A DNA stretch of 54,951 nt, taken from NCBI GenBank assembly GCA_029938715.1, contig JAOZUK010000015.1, positions 1-54,951 of the forward strand. Reading direction: 5' to 3'. Numbering within the stretch: the stretch's first letter is position 1; each line of letters starts with the position of its first letter. The notes under the pieces are model-generated. The model had not been told where the DNA came from. It saw only the letters and a program-made list of their open reading frames with translations, and ran no database searches. The position numbers and the translations under genes are program-made. This document shows, in pieces, positions 17,363-27,100 of the stretch. The DNA comes from Bacteroidales bacterium (GTDB lineage Bacteria > Bacteroidota > Bacteroidia > Bacteroidales > GCA-2748055).

Positions 17363-18145
17363 ATGAAACAAGGCATATCATACCAGGGTTGTATACCCAT
17401 GAGGCGAAATCCCGGACACAGATCCGAAATGATCTCACAGCTCCTGTTCAGTGAGGAATTCACGATCATGGAAGAGGATCATGGCTGGCTCTTAATAGCA
17501 CTTGATCATGAGGGTTCCCAAGGGTGGGTGGACAATGAGAGTATCCAGGTAATTGAATCTTCCAATGAAGCGCTGGATATGCCCACATCGGGCTACCGCA
17601 TAGTAACCTATCCATCCATTACAGTACTTGACCAGAAAGAGAGTCATCAGCTCATCTTGCCTGCCGGATCATTTTGGCCTTCTGGCTCTGCTACTAAAAT
17701 TGAATTACACGGCAGGAATTTCGAATTGCTATCCCAGGAGGGACTGGACACTCCCGGGAGGGACGTTGATCTGGAAGAGATCGGTGGGAAGCTGTTGTCC
17801 CTGCCTGCCATTCATGGGGGCAGATGTGGATTTGGCTTTGATGCGCCGGGCCTTGTTCAGATGCTGTGCCAAATGAGAGGCCTGCAGGTACCCCGAACCA
17901 GCCAGGCTCAGTCAGATCTGGGAAACGCAATTAACTTTATTCACGAAGTAGCTGCTGGCGACCTGGCATTCTTCGACAATATGAATGGGGAGATTGATCA
18001 CGTGGGGCTGTTGCTGGAAGGAGGAAGAGTCCTGCATGCCTATCAACAGGTACGTATTGACAGATTTGATCAGCAGGGAATATATTGCTCTGACAGAGAA
18101 AGATACACACATAAACTAAGGATTATCAAAAGGATCGAAGGATAG
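17363..18145 (+). CDS. NlpC/P60-like protein with the catalytic Cys replaced
   Basis: Resembles the SH3b-NlpC/P60 (YkfC-type) murein-peptide endopeptidases: two SH3-like regions (about 1-140), then a C-terminal NlpC/P60 domain. In active members the sequence is GGRSxFGxDCSGF, with the Cys as nucleophile. Here it is GGRCGFGFDAPGL: the catalytic Cys is Ala161 (codon GCG at 17843-17845) and the next residue is Pro. A Cys is present at 155, and the other conserved positions are kept (DHVG with His213, LHA with His225). There is no signal peptide. The likely reading is a non-catalytic domain. It is followed by the Nudix gene. Confidence 0.75.
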   Translation: MKQGISYQGCIPMRRNPGHRSEMISQLLFSEEFTIMEEDHGWLLIALDHEGSQGWVDNESIQVIESSNEALDMPTSGYRIVTYPSITVLDQKESHQLILPAGSFWPSGSATKIELHGRNFELLSQEGLDTPGRDVDLEEIGGKLLSLPAIHGGRCGFGFDAPGLVQMLCQMRGLQVPRTSQAQSDLGNAINFIHEVAAGDLAFFDNMNGEIDHVGLLLEGGRVLHAYQQVRIDRFDQQGIYCSDRERYTHKLRIIKRIEG

Positions 18146-18206
18146 TACTCAGTGGGTAGTAACCAGTTACATAATGCTTCGCCATGTTACAAAAATTTGA
18201 AAGGTA

Positions 18207-18659
18207 ATGTCAAAAGTGGGAGCGTATACTTATGACTACCCAAGGCCAGCGGTGACCGCTGATATAGCAGTGTTGCGTATGGAGGGAGTACCGGAGATCC
18301 TGTTGGTGCAGCGAAAGGATCCTCCCTTTAAAGATATGTGGGCCCTTCCGGGTGGTTTTATGGAGATGGATGAAACCCTTGAGGATGCAGCACGAAGGGA
18401 GTTGCTTGAAGAGACTGCAATCAGTGCCGGCGAGTTTATCCGGTTCGACACCTATGACAACCCCGGTCGCGATCCCAGGGGACGTACCATTACTCAGGTT
18501 TTTGTGATGCTCTGGAAAAAAGAGATGGGCCTTCCCCGGGCAGGAAGTGATGCCAAATCCCTGGCCTGGTTCGAACTAACCACACTACCCGGGCTGGCTT
18601 TTGATCATGCCTCCATTGTAAATGATGTAATCCAGCTAATGCGCACAGCCAAAGAGTGA
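18207..18659 (+). CDS. Nudix hydrolase
   Basis: A 150-residue Nudix-fold pyrophosphohydrolase. The Nudix box (residues about 48-71) reads G-FMEMD-E-TLEDAAR-RELLEE-T-A-I and keeps the metal-binding RE and EE residues; only the last glycine of the classic pattern is alanine, a common variant. The preceding YDYPRPAVTADIAVLRMEGVPEILLVQRKDPPFKDMWALPGGF is typical of ADP-ribose or NTP pyrophosphatases, but the exact substrate cannot be read from sequence. The ATG at 18207 has AAGG 5 bases upstream. It lies alone, 61 bases after the NlpC/P60-like gene. Confidence 0.85.
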   Translation: MSKVGAYTYDYPRPAVTADIAVLRMEGVPEILLVQRKDPPFKDMWALPGGFMEMDETLEDAARRELLEETAISAGEFIRFDTYDNPGRDPRGRTITQVFVMLWKKEMGLPRAGSDAKSLAWFELTTLPGLAFDHASIVNDVIQLMRTAKE

Positions 18660-18705
18660 ATCCCAACGTTTTTTTTTGATAACTTCGTACTATTAATCAA
18701 AGGCG

Positions 18706-19518
18706 ATGAGAAAGCTCCCCGGCATTATACTCTGCATCATTATTGATTGTACGCTTATCTGTGCACAGGATTTACCTGCCCGCATTGAAAACATACAAAC
18801 CGAAATTACGGGCAAAACCATGGTGGTGAGGTATGATATTACCAAATCATCCCCGGGTAGAAGCCACCAGGTGGATTTCGTGGTTATTGACAACCATAGA
18901 AATGCCATTTATCCCGATTCCATCTTCGGGGATGTGGGAACTGCAGTAACTGCAGGTATGGACAAACAGGTGACCTGGGAGATCTACAAGGAATTCGATG
19001 TGGTCTATGGTGATTTCTATCCCAGGCTGGTCATCGACATCAATGAGAACAGGCGTCATATGAGGGGACCAGAATTTGCAGCATTATCCCTGCTTCTTCC
19101 GGGGCTTGGGGATTATTTTGTTGCAGATGTGAAAGAGATGAAGATCAAACCCTATTATAAAACTTTAACCACTGCAGGGATCCTTGGGTTATCCTGGGCA
19201 GCTTACAACAAACGAGTAGAGAGTCCAGCGGTGATGGCCCCTCCCGGTTGGTATGCCTCGGCGGATGCACCCCCTGGAGAGGAATACGCATATATTGATC
19301 ACTACTGGGAAAAGGAACCAGCCAGTACCAATTATTGGCTCTTCCCACACGATGGGGAAATTTTCCTTGGCATCGGCATCGCAACCTGGCTTTTTGATGT
19401 GATATGGGTAGCCAGGAAAGGTGTAGTGAACAACAGGGTACGAAACAGCATCCTTGAGCATCTTTCACTTACTCCGAGCAGTGAGGGCTTCCAACTGGCC
19501 TATAGACTTCAATTCTAA
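18706..19518 (+). CDS. Unknown exported protein
   Basis: A 270-residue protein I do not recognise. It has an N-terminal signal peptide (about 1-22, cleavage near ICAQD). The next 100 residues look like a beta-sandwich (IENIQTEITGKTMVVRYDI, then VTWEIYKEFD), similar in style to periplasmic Ig-like domains. The C-terminal half has a hydrophobic stretch (FAALSLLLPGLGDYFVADV, then TLTTAGILGLSWAAYNK) and a second near the end (GEIFLGIGIATWLFDVIWV), indicating membrane association. It is followed 19 bases later by another exported unknown, and the two probably form a transcription unit. Confidence 0.6.
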   Translation: MRKLPGIILCIIIDCTLICAQDLPARIENIQTEITGKTMVVRYDITKSSPGRSHQVDFVVIDNHRNAIYPDSIFGDVGTAVTAGMDKQVTWEIYKEFDVVYGDFYPRLVIDINENRRHMRGPEFAALSLLLPGLGDYFVADVKEMKIKPYYKTLTTAGILGLSWAAYNKRVESPAVMAPPGWYASADAPPGEEYAYIDHYWEKEPASTNYWLFPHDGEIFLGIGIATWLFDVIWVARKGVVNNRVRNSILEHLSLTPSSEGFQLAYRLQF

Positions 19519-19537
19519 TGAAATAATCCATATATAC

Positions 19538-20287
19538 ATGAATAAAAATCAAATTATACTTTTACTGGCACCACTTTTACTCACCACATATGTGAGAGCA
19601 CAGATTGGCTTGCAAGCCGGGCAGCACGGATTTATCCTGAATACCCAGAATCTGGAGCCACATCAGGTAGATATCATTGACGGTATAGCCACCATGCGGT
19701 ATTCTAGTTCAGCTGCCACCATCAACGGATCGCCCTACCTGGACATAGAATTCATGGAAGGAACCATGACCACTCTCGATGGAACAGTTATACCGGGATT
19801 AAAGTACAGATACGACATCTACGGGGATCGGATGCAGTTTCTTGTGAATGCCGATACAGCCACTATTAATAAACCCCTGGCTCTACGTTCTGTGGAAGTG
19901 GGAAACCGCAAATTTGTATACGAGATATTCCTCATAGAAGCAAACAGAGTAGCCACCGGGTATTTTGAAGTAATCGAGGAAACCGAATATCTTACCGTCC
20001 TTTACAGAAGACATATTGAACTTGAACAGGATATCTATGTTTCCAATTACGGAGGAGGTGGAGGAACCAAAGAGTTCAGGATGAAGCATGTGAACAGCTA
20101 CTTTGTGAAACCAATCGATTCTGCAGCACTGAAGATCCGCAATAAGAAGGATTTCCTGAATACACTTACTGATCACCAGGACCAGGTGAAACAATACATG
20201 AAGGAAAACAAGATTTCAGTAAAAAAGGAAAAGGATCTGCAATCAGTGACCAGATATTACAACAGCCTCTACAATTCTGATTCTTAG
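19538..20287 (+). CDS. Unknown exported protein
   Basis: Exported, about 249 residues, family not recognised. The ATG at 19538 gives a clean signal peptide (NQIILLLAPLLLTTYVRAQ); an earlier in-frame start at 19454 would overlap the upstream gene and is less likely. The mature protein is predicted mostly beta with an EGTMTTLDGTVIPGLKYRYD segment resembling envelope-related beta-rich proteins. A GGGGG linker precedes a charged C-terminal tail (KKEKDLQSVTRYYNSLY). No catalytic motif was found. It follows the previous exported protein by 19 bases and converges with cysN. Confidence 0.6.
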   Translation: MNKNQIILLLAPLLLTTYVRAQIGLQAGQHGFILNTQNLEPHQVDIIDGIATMRYSSSAATINGSPYLDIEFMEGTMTTLDGTVIPGLKYRYDIYGDRMQFLVNADTATINKPLALRSVEVGNRKFVYEIFLIEANRVATGYFEVIEETEYLTVLYRRHIELEQDIYVSNYGGGGGTKEFRMKHVNSYFVKPIDSAALKIRNKKDFLNTLTDHQDQVKQYMKENKISVKKEKDLQSVTRYYNSLYNSDS

Positions 20288-20294
20288 CACACCA

Positions 20295-21575
20295 TTAAAG
20301 GATCATCCCGGCACCCACTGTATTGTTGGTCGCTTCATCTATAATGATGATGCTTCCTGTAATGTGGTTATCCTTGTAAGAGTCGTAGAAAATCGGTTTG
20401 GATGTTTTGATTCTGATCCTGGCTATCTCATTTAAAACCACTGATTTATCATCTCTGTTTTCTTCAAGGGTGTTTATATCCATCTTGTAGACCACCTCAC
20501 GTATAATTCCGCGCAATTCTGCTGTAGTGTGACGGATTACATATTTGCCTCCCATCACCATGGGGTTTTCACCGAGCCAGCAAACCATCAGGTCAATCTC
20601 CTGACCCACGTTGGGTTTCTGGTCTACAGGAACAATCATATCTCCCCTGCTAATGTCAATATCATGAGCCAATCTGAATGTGACCGATTGTGGCGGATAT
20701 GCTTCACTCAGCTCTCCGGTCATGGTATCTATTGATTCCAGTGTTGATTCGATACCTCCTGGCAATACTGCCACCTTTACTCCCGGCTTCCATACCCCAC
20801 CTGCTATTCTTCCGGCATATCCCCGGTAGTCGTGATACTCATCCCGCTGGGGACGTATGACATACTGAACCGGGAAACGAGGATTCACAAAATCTGCATC
20901 ACTCCTGATATTGATGGTTTCGAGTATTTCGAGCAGTGTGGCTCCCGAATACCAATCCATGTTCTTGCTGCGGTCCACCACATTATCACCATTTAAAGCA
21001 CTGATCGGAATAAACCGTACATCCCCAATATTCAAGATCTCCTTAAAAGGAACAAACTGCTTCTTGACATCCTCAAAAACCTCTTCTTTGTACTCCGTCA
21101 AATCCATCTTGTTCACACAAATAAGTATATGTGGTATGCCCAGCAGTGAAGCTATGTATGAATGCCGGATGGTTTGTTCCAGTACCCCGTGGCGTGCGTC
21201 CACCAGGATGATGGCAAGGTTGGCTGTGGATGCTCCTGTAACCATATTCCTGGTATACTGAACATGTCCTGGTGTGTCGGCAATAATAAATTTCCTTTTA
21301 GGAGTAGCAAAATAGCGGTAGGCCACATCAATGGTAATCCCCTGTTCGCGCTCAGCCCTGAGTCCGTCTGTAAGCAGCGCCAGGTTGACCTGCTCCTCCC
21401 CTCTTCGTTCACTGGCCATCTCCAGTTGCTCCATCTGGTCCTCAAAAATCGCTTTGGAATCATACAGCAGTCGTCCAATCAGGGTACTTTTCCCATCATC
21501 CACACTACCTGCTGTGGTAAACCGCAATAATTCCATGTCCAAATATCCCGGTGCCGGATTCTCTACACTACTCAT
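20295..21575 (-). CDS. cysN: Sulfate adenylyltransferase subunit 1 (GTPase)
   Basis: GTPase that powers ATP sulfurylase, coupling GTP hydrolysis to adenylylsulfate (APS) formation with CysD. The 426 residues have the EF-Tu-like G domain: P-loop GSVDDGKST (residues about 22-30), DTPGH switch II, NKMD for guanine specificity, followed by two beta-barrel domains. The length shows that no APS kinase (CysC) is fused. It is second in the cysD-cysN pair, but the junction is unusually long: 88 bases with a hairpin and a heptamer array. No APS reductase, PAPS reductase or sulfite reductase is nearby, so the fate of APS is not shown here. Confidence 0.95.
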   Translation of the reverse strand: MSSVENPAPGYLDMELLRFTTAGSVDDGKSTLIGRLLYDSKAIFEDQMEQLEMASERRGEEQVNLALLTDGLRAEREQGITIDVAYRYFATPKRKFIIADTPGHVQYTRNMVTGASTANLAIILVDARHGVLEQTIRHSYIASLLGIPHILICVNKMDLTEYKEEVFEDVKKQFVPFKEILNIGDVRFIPISALNGDNVVDRSKNMDWYSGATLLEILETINIRSDADFVNPRFPVQYVIRPQRDEYHDYRGYAGRIAGGVWKPGVKVAVLPGGIESTLESIDTMTGELSEAYPPQSVTFRLAHDIDISRGDMIVPVDQKPNVGQEIDLMVCWLGENPMVMGGKYVIRHTTAELRGIIREVVYKMDINTLEENRDDKSVVLNEIARIRIKTSKPIFYDSYKDNHITGSIIIIDEATNNTVGAGMIL

Positions 21576-21587
21576 ATAATATTTTTT

Positions 21588-21663
<76 letters not shown>

Positions 21664-21670
<7 letters not shown>

Positions 21671-22569
21671 TACCCCTCCTTTTTTCGATCCTCCATGGCT
21701 GCTTCAGAGCGTTTATCGTCATAACGACCTCCCCGTTCGGTGGATCTGGCCGCTGCTACTTCCTGGATAATATCTTCCAGTGAATCGGCAGATGAAAGGG
21801 TGAGACCGGTACAGCTAATATCTCCAATGGTTCTGCAGCGAACATCTTTTAGCTCATAGGCTTCACTCTCCTTCAACTGCATAAAAGGCGCTTTAGCCAG
21901 CCAAACCCCATCGCGGTTAAACACCTCCCGTTTGTGGGTATAGTACAGATTGGGTATATCTATCTCCTCCAGGTATATATATTGCCACACATCCATTTCG
22001 GTCCAGTTACTCAGCGGAAAGACCCTGAAGTGTTCACCCATATGTTTTTTGCCGTTAAAGATATTCCACAATTCCGGACGCTGGTTTTTTGGATCCCATT
22101 GTCCAAAATCATCTCTGTGACTGAAAAACCGTTCTTTGGCCCTGGCCTTCTCCTCATCCCTTCTTCCACCTCCCAGTGCGGCATCAAATTTAAACTCTTC
22201 AATGGCATCCAACAATGTAATCGTTTGCAGTACATTTCGGCTGGCATTCACACCGGTCTCCTCCACTGCTTTCCCGGCATCAATGGAATCCTGCACCAGT
22301 CGAACAATGACCCTTCCTCCTGTGGACTCCATGAGTTCGTCACGGAACTTCAGGGTCTCTTCAAAATTATGCCCCGTATCAATATGAAGGCATGGGAATG
22401 GTACCACCTGTGGCCAGAAAGCCTTTCTTGCCAGGTGGTACATCACAATGGAATCTTTCCCACCCGAAAAAAGCAGGGTTGGTTTCTCAAATTGTGCTCC
22501 CACCTCACGAATCACATAGATGGCCTCAGCTTCTAATTCACGTAAATGGGTTATGGAATAATCGGTCAT
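21664..22569 (-). CDS. cysD: Sulfate adenylyltransferase subunit 2
   Basis: Catalytic subunit of ATP sulfurylase, making APS from sulfate and ATP with CysN. The 301-residue protein belongs to the PAPS reductase-like N-type ATP pyrophosphatase fold: the PP motif FSGGKDSIVMYHL (about residues 33-45), the HIDTGHNFEET segment, and GGGRRDEEKARAKER, all signatures of CysD. It opens the cysDN unit with a -7 element (22612-22619) 43 bases before its ATG. The stop codon sits within a 12-bp inverted repeat. The reverse-strand reading frame covering this gene is a shadow. Confidence 0.96.
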
Positions 22570-22611
22570 ACATTCTGTTTTTACTGAAACTCCGCTGCAA
22601 TTTTAACGCGG

Positions 22612-22619
22612 CAAATATA
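22612..22619 (-). promoter_or_regulatory. Candidate -7 element for cysD-cysN
   Basis: The minus strand reads TATATTTG (TAnnTTTG) just upstream of cysD, next to the terminator at 22622-22653. Confidence 0.5.
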
Positions 22620-22621
22620 AT

Positions 22622-22653
22622 AAAAAAAAACTGCCTCTTTCGAGGCAGTTTTT
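22622..22653. terminator. Bidirectional hairpin terminator after SusCD unit C
   Basis: A-run, then stem CTGCCTC/GAGGCAG (22631-22637 and 22642-22648) with a 4-base loop, extended by A-T pairs, then a T-run (to 22653). It lies 24 bases beyond the SusD-C stop, between that operon and cysD. Confidence 0.9.
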
Positions 22654-22676
22654 CAAAATATTCTAATCTTGTCCTG

Positions 22677-24167
22677 TTAGTTAGGACTTGGTGTAGCACT
22701 GTTGTGTTTCACATCCCAGAAGAGCAGGGTCCGAACATCGTCACCACCAATAGCTGCAGCAGCAGCTGTGTAGTTTTCAAGGTTCAGGTCTGGCTCATTA
22801 TATGGGAAAGGTAAACGTGAAGGGATATCCTCCTGGGTCATGTCCTCGGGAGGATCCATCACTGGCCAGTCGAAAATCCTGGAAGTACACCATCCTTCGT
22901 TACCCCTGTTATACTGGGCTAACCATTTCTGGGTTCCTATCAGCTCTTTCCAGCGTGCCGCATCATATGCCACTCCAGCCTCAGCAATATAGGTGACTGC
23001 TTCATCTTCGGTACCATTCCAGAACAGGATACTCTCTGTAATTCCAGCCTCATAGTGTTCCTGAGCACTCATGGGAGTAGTATATCCCCTGGCAGCAGCT
23101 TCAGCCAAAAGGAATTGTACTTCCGCATAGCATGCAAATGTTGCAGGAAAATCACCAGCAAACATAGGATCACTAAAGTGACTGTAATTGGGATAGCTCT
23201 CATTAGAACTCAATCCATATTTAAGTCCCACATAAGCCCACTTCTCCACATCAGTTTCACTTGAAGTATCCACCTGTGAGAAAAAGTTATCCATCCTGGG
23301 ATCGTTCAATCCTTCCATCAGAGAAACAATGGTAAGAGAAGGCGCATAATCGGTCCTGTTTGCCACTATAAAAACATCATTGATGGTATTTACATGTGGC
23401 GAAACACCAATCCAGGGAAGCTGCATGACTTCACCCGCTTCTAAAACCCCAGCCGTTAAGGCCATGGCCAGCTCGGACTGAGCAGCAGCAGAATTGGTAT
23501 CTGCAAGACGCATACCAAGACGAAGCTTTACTGTGGCAGCAAACTTCTTCCACATGGCCACATCACCTCCGTAAACCAGGTCTTCAGAACCCCAGCTACC
23601 ATCATTGATACCAGCGTTTAGCGTAGCAATATCAGTACCCAAACGTGCCAGAAGATCGTTATAAATGGTGGCTGCATCGTCATAAGCAGGTGTTTTATTA
23701 TCAAACCCACCCAGAGCATCGGTGTAAGGAATATCACCCAGAATATCTATCAGGTTATGAATCATCAAAACTTCAATGATATCCACAATGGCCATTTTAT
23801 TGGCAAGGTTGCGGTTGAAAGATTCACTACCACTGAGGTCCTGGATTAATAACCGGACTTCACGGAGGTCCTGTAATACAAGATAAGTTGTATTCCAGTA
23901 TCCATCAGGAATCTGGCGATCAGAGAATTCATAGCGGGAAGGCTCGGGATATTGCATCATTGAATTGTGCTGACACATCAAACGTGATACATTCACATTC
24001 TGATTCATTTGGTCAAGATGCCTGAGACCATCCCTGAGTGCATTGGCCATTAAAGTTTCGGCCGGTACATCTGTTGCGGACTTCGGATCTACATTATCCG
24101 GAAGCTCGCAGGCTGATACCAATACACCAAGTACCAGTATCAATAGATATATATTTTTCATTTTCAT
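22677..24167 (-). CDS. SusD/RagB-like nutrient-binding lipoprotein (unit C)
   Basis: Surface lipoprotein of the SusD superfamily (SusD-like type 2), the lid that binds a ligand over its SusC pore. Of 496 residues, the first 20 form a lipoprotein signal with VLVSAC lipobox. The mature part begins ELPDNVDPKSATDVPAETLMANALRDGLR, followed by the four TPR-like helical pairs expected (segments such as TTYLVLQDLREVRLLIQDL and NKMAIVDIIEVLMIHNLIDILGDIPYTDAL). The ligand is unknown. It is 25 bases downstream of SusC-C and ends at a bidirectional terminator. It shares its general layout with SusD-B but is not a near-identical copy. Confidence 0.92.
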   Translation of the reverse strand: MKMKNIYLLILVLGVLVSACELPDNVDPKSATDVPAETLMANALRDGLRHLDQMNQNVNVSRLMCQHNSMMQYPEPSRYEFSDRQIPDGYWNTTYLVLQDLREVRLLIQDLSGSESFNRNLANKMAIVDIIEVLMIHNLIDILGDIPYTDALGGFDNKTPAYDDAATIYNDLLARLGTDIATLNAGINDGSWGSEDLVYGGDVAMWKKFAATVKLRLGMRLADTNSAAAQSELAMALTAGVLEAGEVMQLPWIGVSPHVNTINDVFIVANRTDYAPSLTIVSLMEGLNDPRMDNFFSQVDTSSETDVEKWAYVGLKYGLSSNESYPNYSHFSDPMFAGDFPATFACYAEVQFLLAEAAARGYTTPMSAQEHYEAGITESILFWNGTEDEAVTYIAEAGVAYDAARWKELIGTQKWLAQYNRGNEGWCTSRIFDWPVMDPPEDMTQEDIPSRLPFPYNEPDLNLENYTAAAAAIGGDDVRTLLFWDVKHNSATPSPN

Positions 24168-24192
24168 AATTGTTCAATTTAAATATATACGG

Positions 24193-27100
24193 TTAGAAAT
24201 TGAGCTTCACATTTATACCAAAAGTCTTCACTGTTGGATAAGCTCCCTGTTCAATACCCTGCCGGTTTCCTGCAGTAAGGATTACCTCGGGATCGAAGTG
24301 TTCAACATTTTTGCTAATGATCCACAGGTTCCTTCCAACCAGAGCGATATCTACACCACGGATGACCCCATTACCCAGAACTGAAGCGGGCAGCGAATAG
24401 GTCAGGGAGAGTTCACGCAATTTGACATAAGATGCGTCAAATACGTAACGTGCAGTAGGTGAGTTATTGTAGTACCAATAACGGCCCCATCTGTACGCAG
24501 GAACATAAACATCATTGGGAGTGCCATCTTCAAATACAGCACCTTCAAAGATATTTCCACCACCTTCATCAACCGGGTCACGCATGGGATTTCCTTTTGG
24601 ATTGTTCCCAACAGTCTCTGCATAAACACCAGTGGCCTGTCCATACTTGGTATTAATGGAGTAAATATCGCCTCCACTCTGCATATCAACGAGCGCATAT
24701 AGGGATAGTCCTTTCCATGAGAGGCGGTTAGCAATACCCATATTCCAGTCGGGCTGAACATTACCCAGTACTGCAAGGGGATCATCACCTACCATCAGGT
24801 AACCATTGTCCATCACCGTTGTTTTTCCATCAGTATAAACATAGTCTGTTCCTTTGATGGTTCCGTAAGGTTCTCCTTCTGCAGCTGTGATTTTCACATC
24901 CCATGCTGACATCAGCTGGAGGCTGGTAACACCCTCGGCAAGAGAAACTACAGTATTTTGGTTGGTAAACCAGTTTACATCAATGTTCCAGGTAAAATTG
25001 GCGGTCTTAACCGGAACCAGGTGAAGAGCTACTTCTAGTCCTCTATTCTCCATCTCTCCACCGTTCACAAACATTCTGTTGTAACCAGATGCTCTGGAAA
25101 CTGGTACATCAAAGATCTGGTCAAATGAGTTGGTCTGATAAACAGCCAGGTCTATTCCCAACCTGCTCTCAAAGAAGTAGGCTTCAAGTCCAAGCTCAAT
25201 ACTGTTGGTAAATTCGGGCCTCAGGTTAGGATTCTGCAACGTACCTGCCACAGAAAAGAGAGCCATGTTACCCCAGTTGGTTCCCTGGTCGTAGGTGGAA
25301 ATGGTTCTGTAAACACCTGTTGCAGCACCTACTTTCGCATAATTCAACCTCAACTTCAAATAGTTCATCCAGGTTACATCTTTTAATCCACCCAATTCGT
25401 GGATCAGCAAAGTACCGGCAATGGAGGGGTAGAAATAGGTATCATCTGCATCGGGGTTAATAGACTTCAGAGTTGAAGACTGGTCCATCCTTGCAGTACC
25501 TTCAATATATACAAATCCACCATAACCAACAGATACGTTACCATAGAGACTCTGCTCTCCCAGGATACCCAGGTATTCAGTAACATTCATTGGTGAAACA
25601 GAATTGGAAACAGTGTAGAGTTCAGGAACAACCAGTCCACCAACAGTATTACCTGTGATTCGCTGCTGCTGACGATGCCTGTAGTTGGCACCCACCAGAC
25701 CGGTCAATGAGATATTTCCAAAGTTCTCGTTGAATTTCAACATCAGGTCGGTATTGGATTCCATAAGGTTTCTCTGACGTGTGGTAAAGGAAGGTGTATC
25801 GGTACTACCCATGGCAATACGCTCATTTTGTACATCTGCGTATGTATCGATAGAACTCCTCAGGGTCATTGTCAGCCAGTCGCTAAATTTATAGTCAGCT
25901 GAAACATATCCCAGCACACGGTTGCGATAGTCATCATTGTAGTTCTTATAACGCACCCAGTAGGGATTGTCAAAGAAGATGGGAGTTAGATTATCAGGAG
26001 TCCAGTAACGGTAGTTCCAGGTTCTGTGAAGACCTGTAGGAGATTCATACTCCTGGAGGCGTTCAAAGTCCACATTGGTCTGAAACCACTGTCCAAATGA
26101 CTGCATAACGTTTCCACCATCATAACCTGTACCCATACGACCGGTGGTTTTCTGATTGTTATAGGTAACGTTTGCACTAACTGTTAATTTCTTGCCGAAA
26201 TTATAGCTACCCGAGAAGTTCACTGTATTCTTTTTCAACTCACTGTTGGGAAGAATTCCACTCTCATCGTGGTTGGTGTAGGATAACCTGAAGCGACCAT
26301 CTCTATTTCCACCGTCAAAAGCAACGGTATTCACCCAGATAGTGCTGTTCTCAAAGAAAGAGGGCATGCGGTTTCCTTCAGGTGGAGCCATCCATGGTCT
26401 TTTCTCACCGTAATTGTCTGCGGCAGGATCCAGTGCATCCCAGTGCACAACCATCAGGTTGGGATCAAACTTAGCTCCCCAGGAAGCATCCTCAGAGGTA
26501 GGGACGATCAGGTCATTAGTTCCATCACCATCCACATCACCATAGAAGAAGTTCTTGGTGGGATCCTCATAGAAAGGACCATAATTAGCACCATATTCAA
26601 ATTGTTGTTGTGGAAGGGTGGATTTGTCGATGGAACCCACCATAAAGTTGGAGTTTACAGAAACTCCAATTCCCTTGCGGGTTTTACCCTTCTTTGTAGT
26701 AACCAGAATCACACCGTTGGCTGCACGTGAACCATAAAGCGCAGATGCTGCTGCACCTTTCAATACTGAGATAGACTCAATATCATTGGGGTTAATGTCC
26801 TGGGCCACATTACCATAGTCATAACCACCCCAACCATCGCTACCGGTGGCATAGTTGCTGTTGTCCACAGGAACACCATCGATTACATACAAAGGCTGGT
26901 TGTTACCGGTAATGGATGTGCTACCACGAATCAGAACGTTCGATGATCCTCCCATGGTATTGGGAGCTTTGACCTGAACACCTGATACTCTACCGGAGAG
27001 AGAAGCGGCGAAGTTGGACTGAGCAGTACCACTCACCTCATCGCCATCCACTTCCTGTACGGAGTATCCAAGTGATTTCTTCTCCCTGGATACACCAAGG

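Noticed and set aside
21934-22536. 200-codon plus-strand frame opposite cysD
   Set aside because: Antisense shadow of a clear CysD; no family resemblance.
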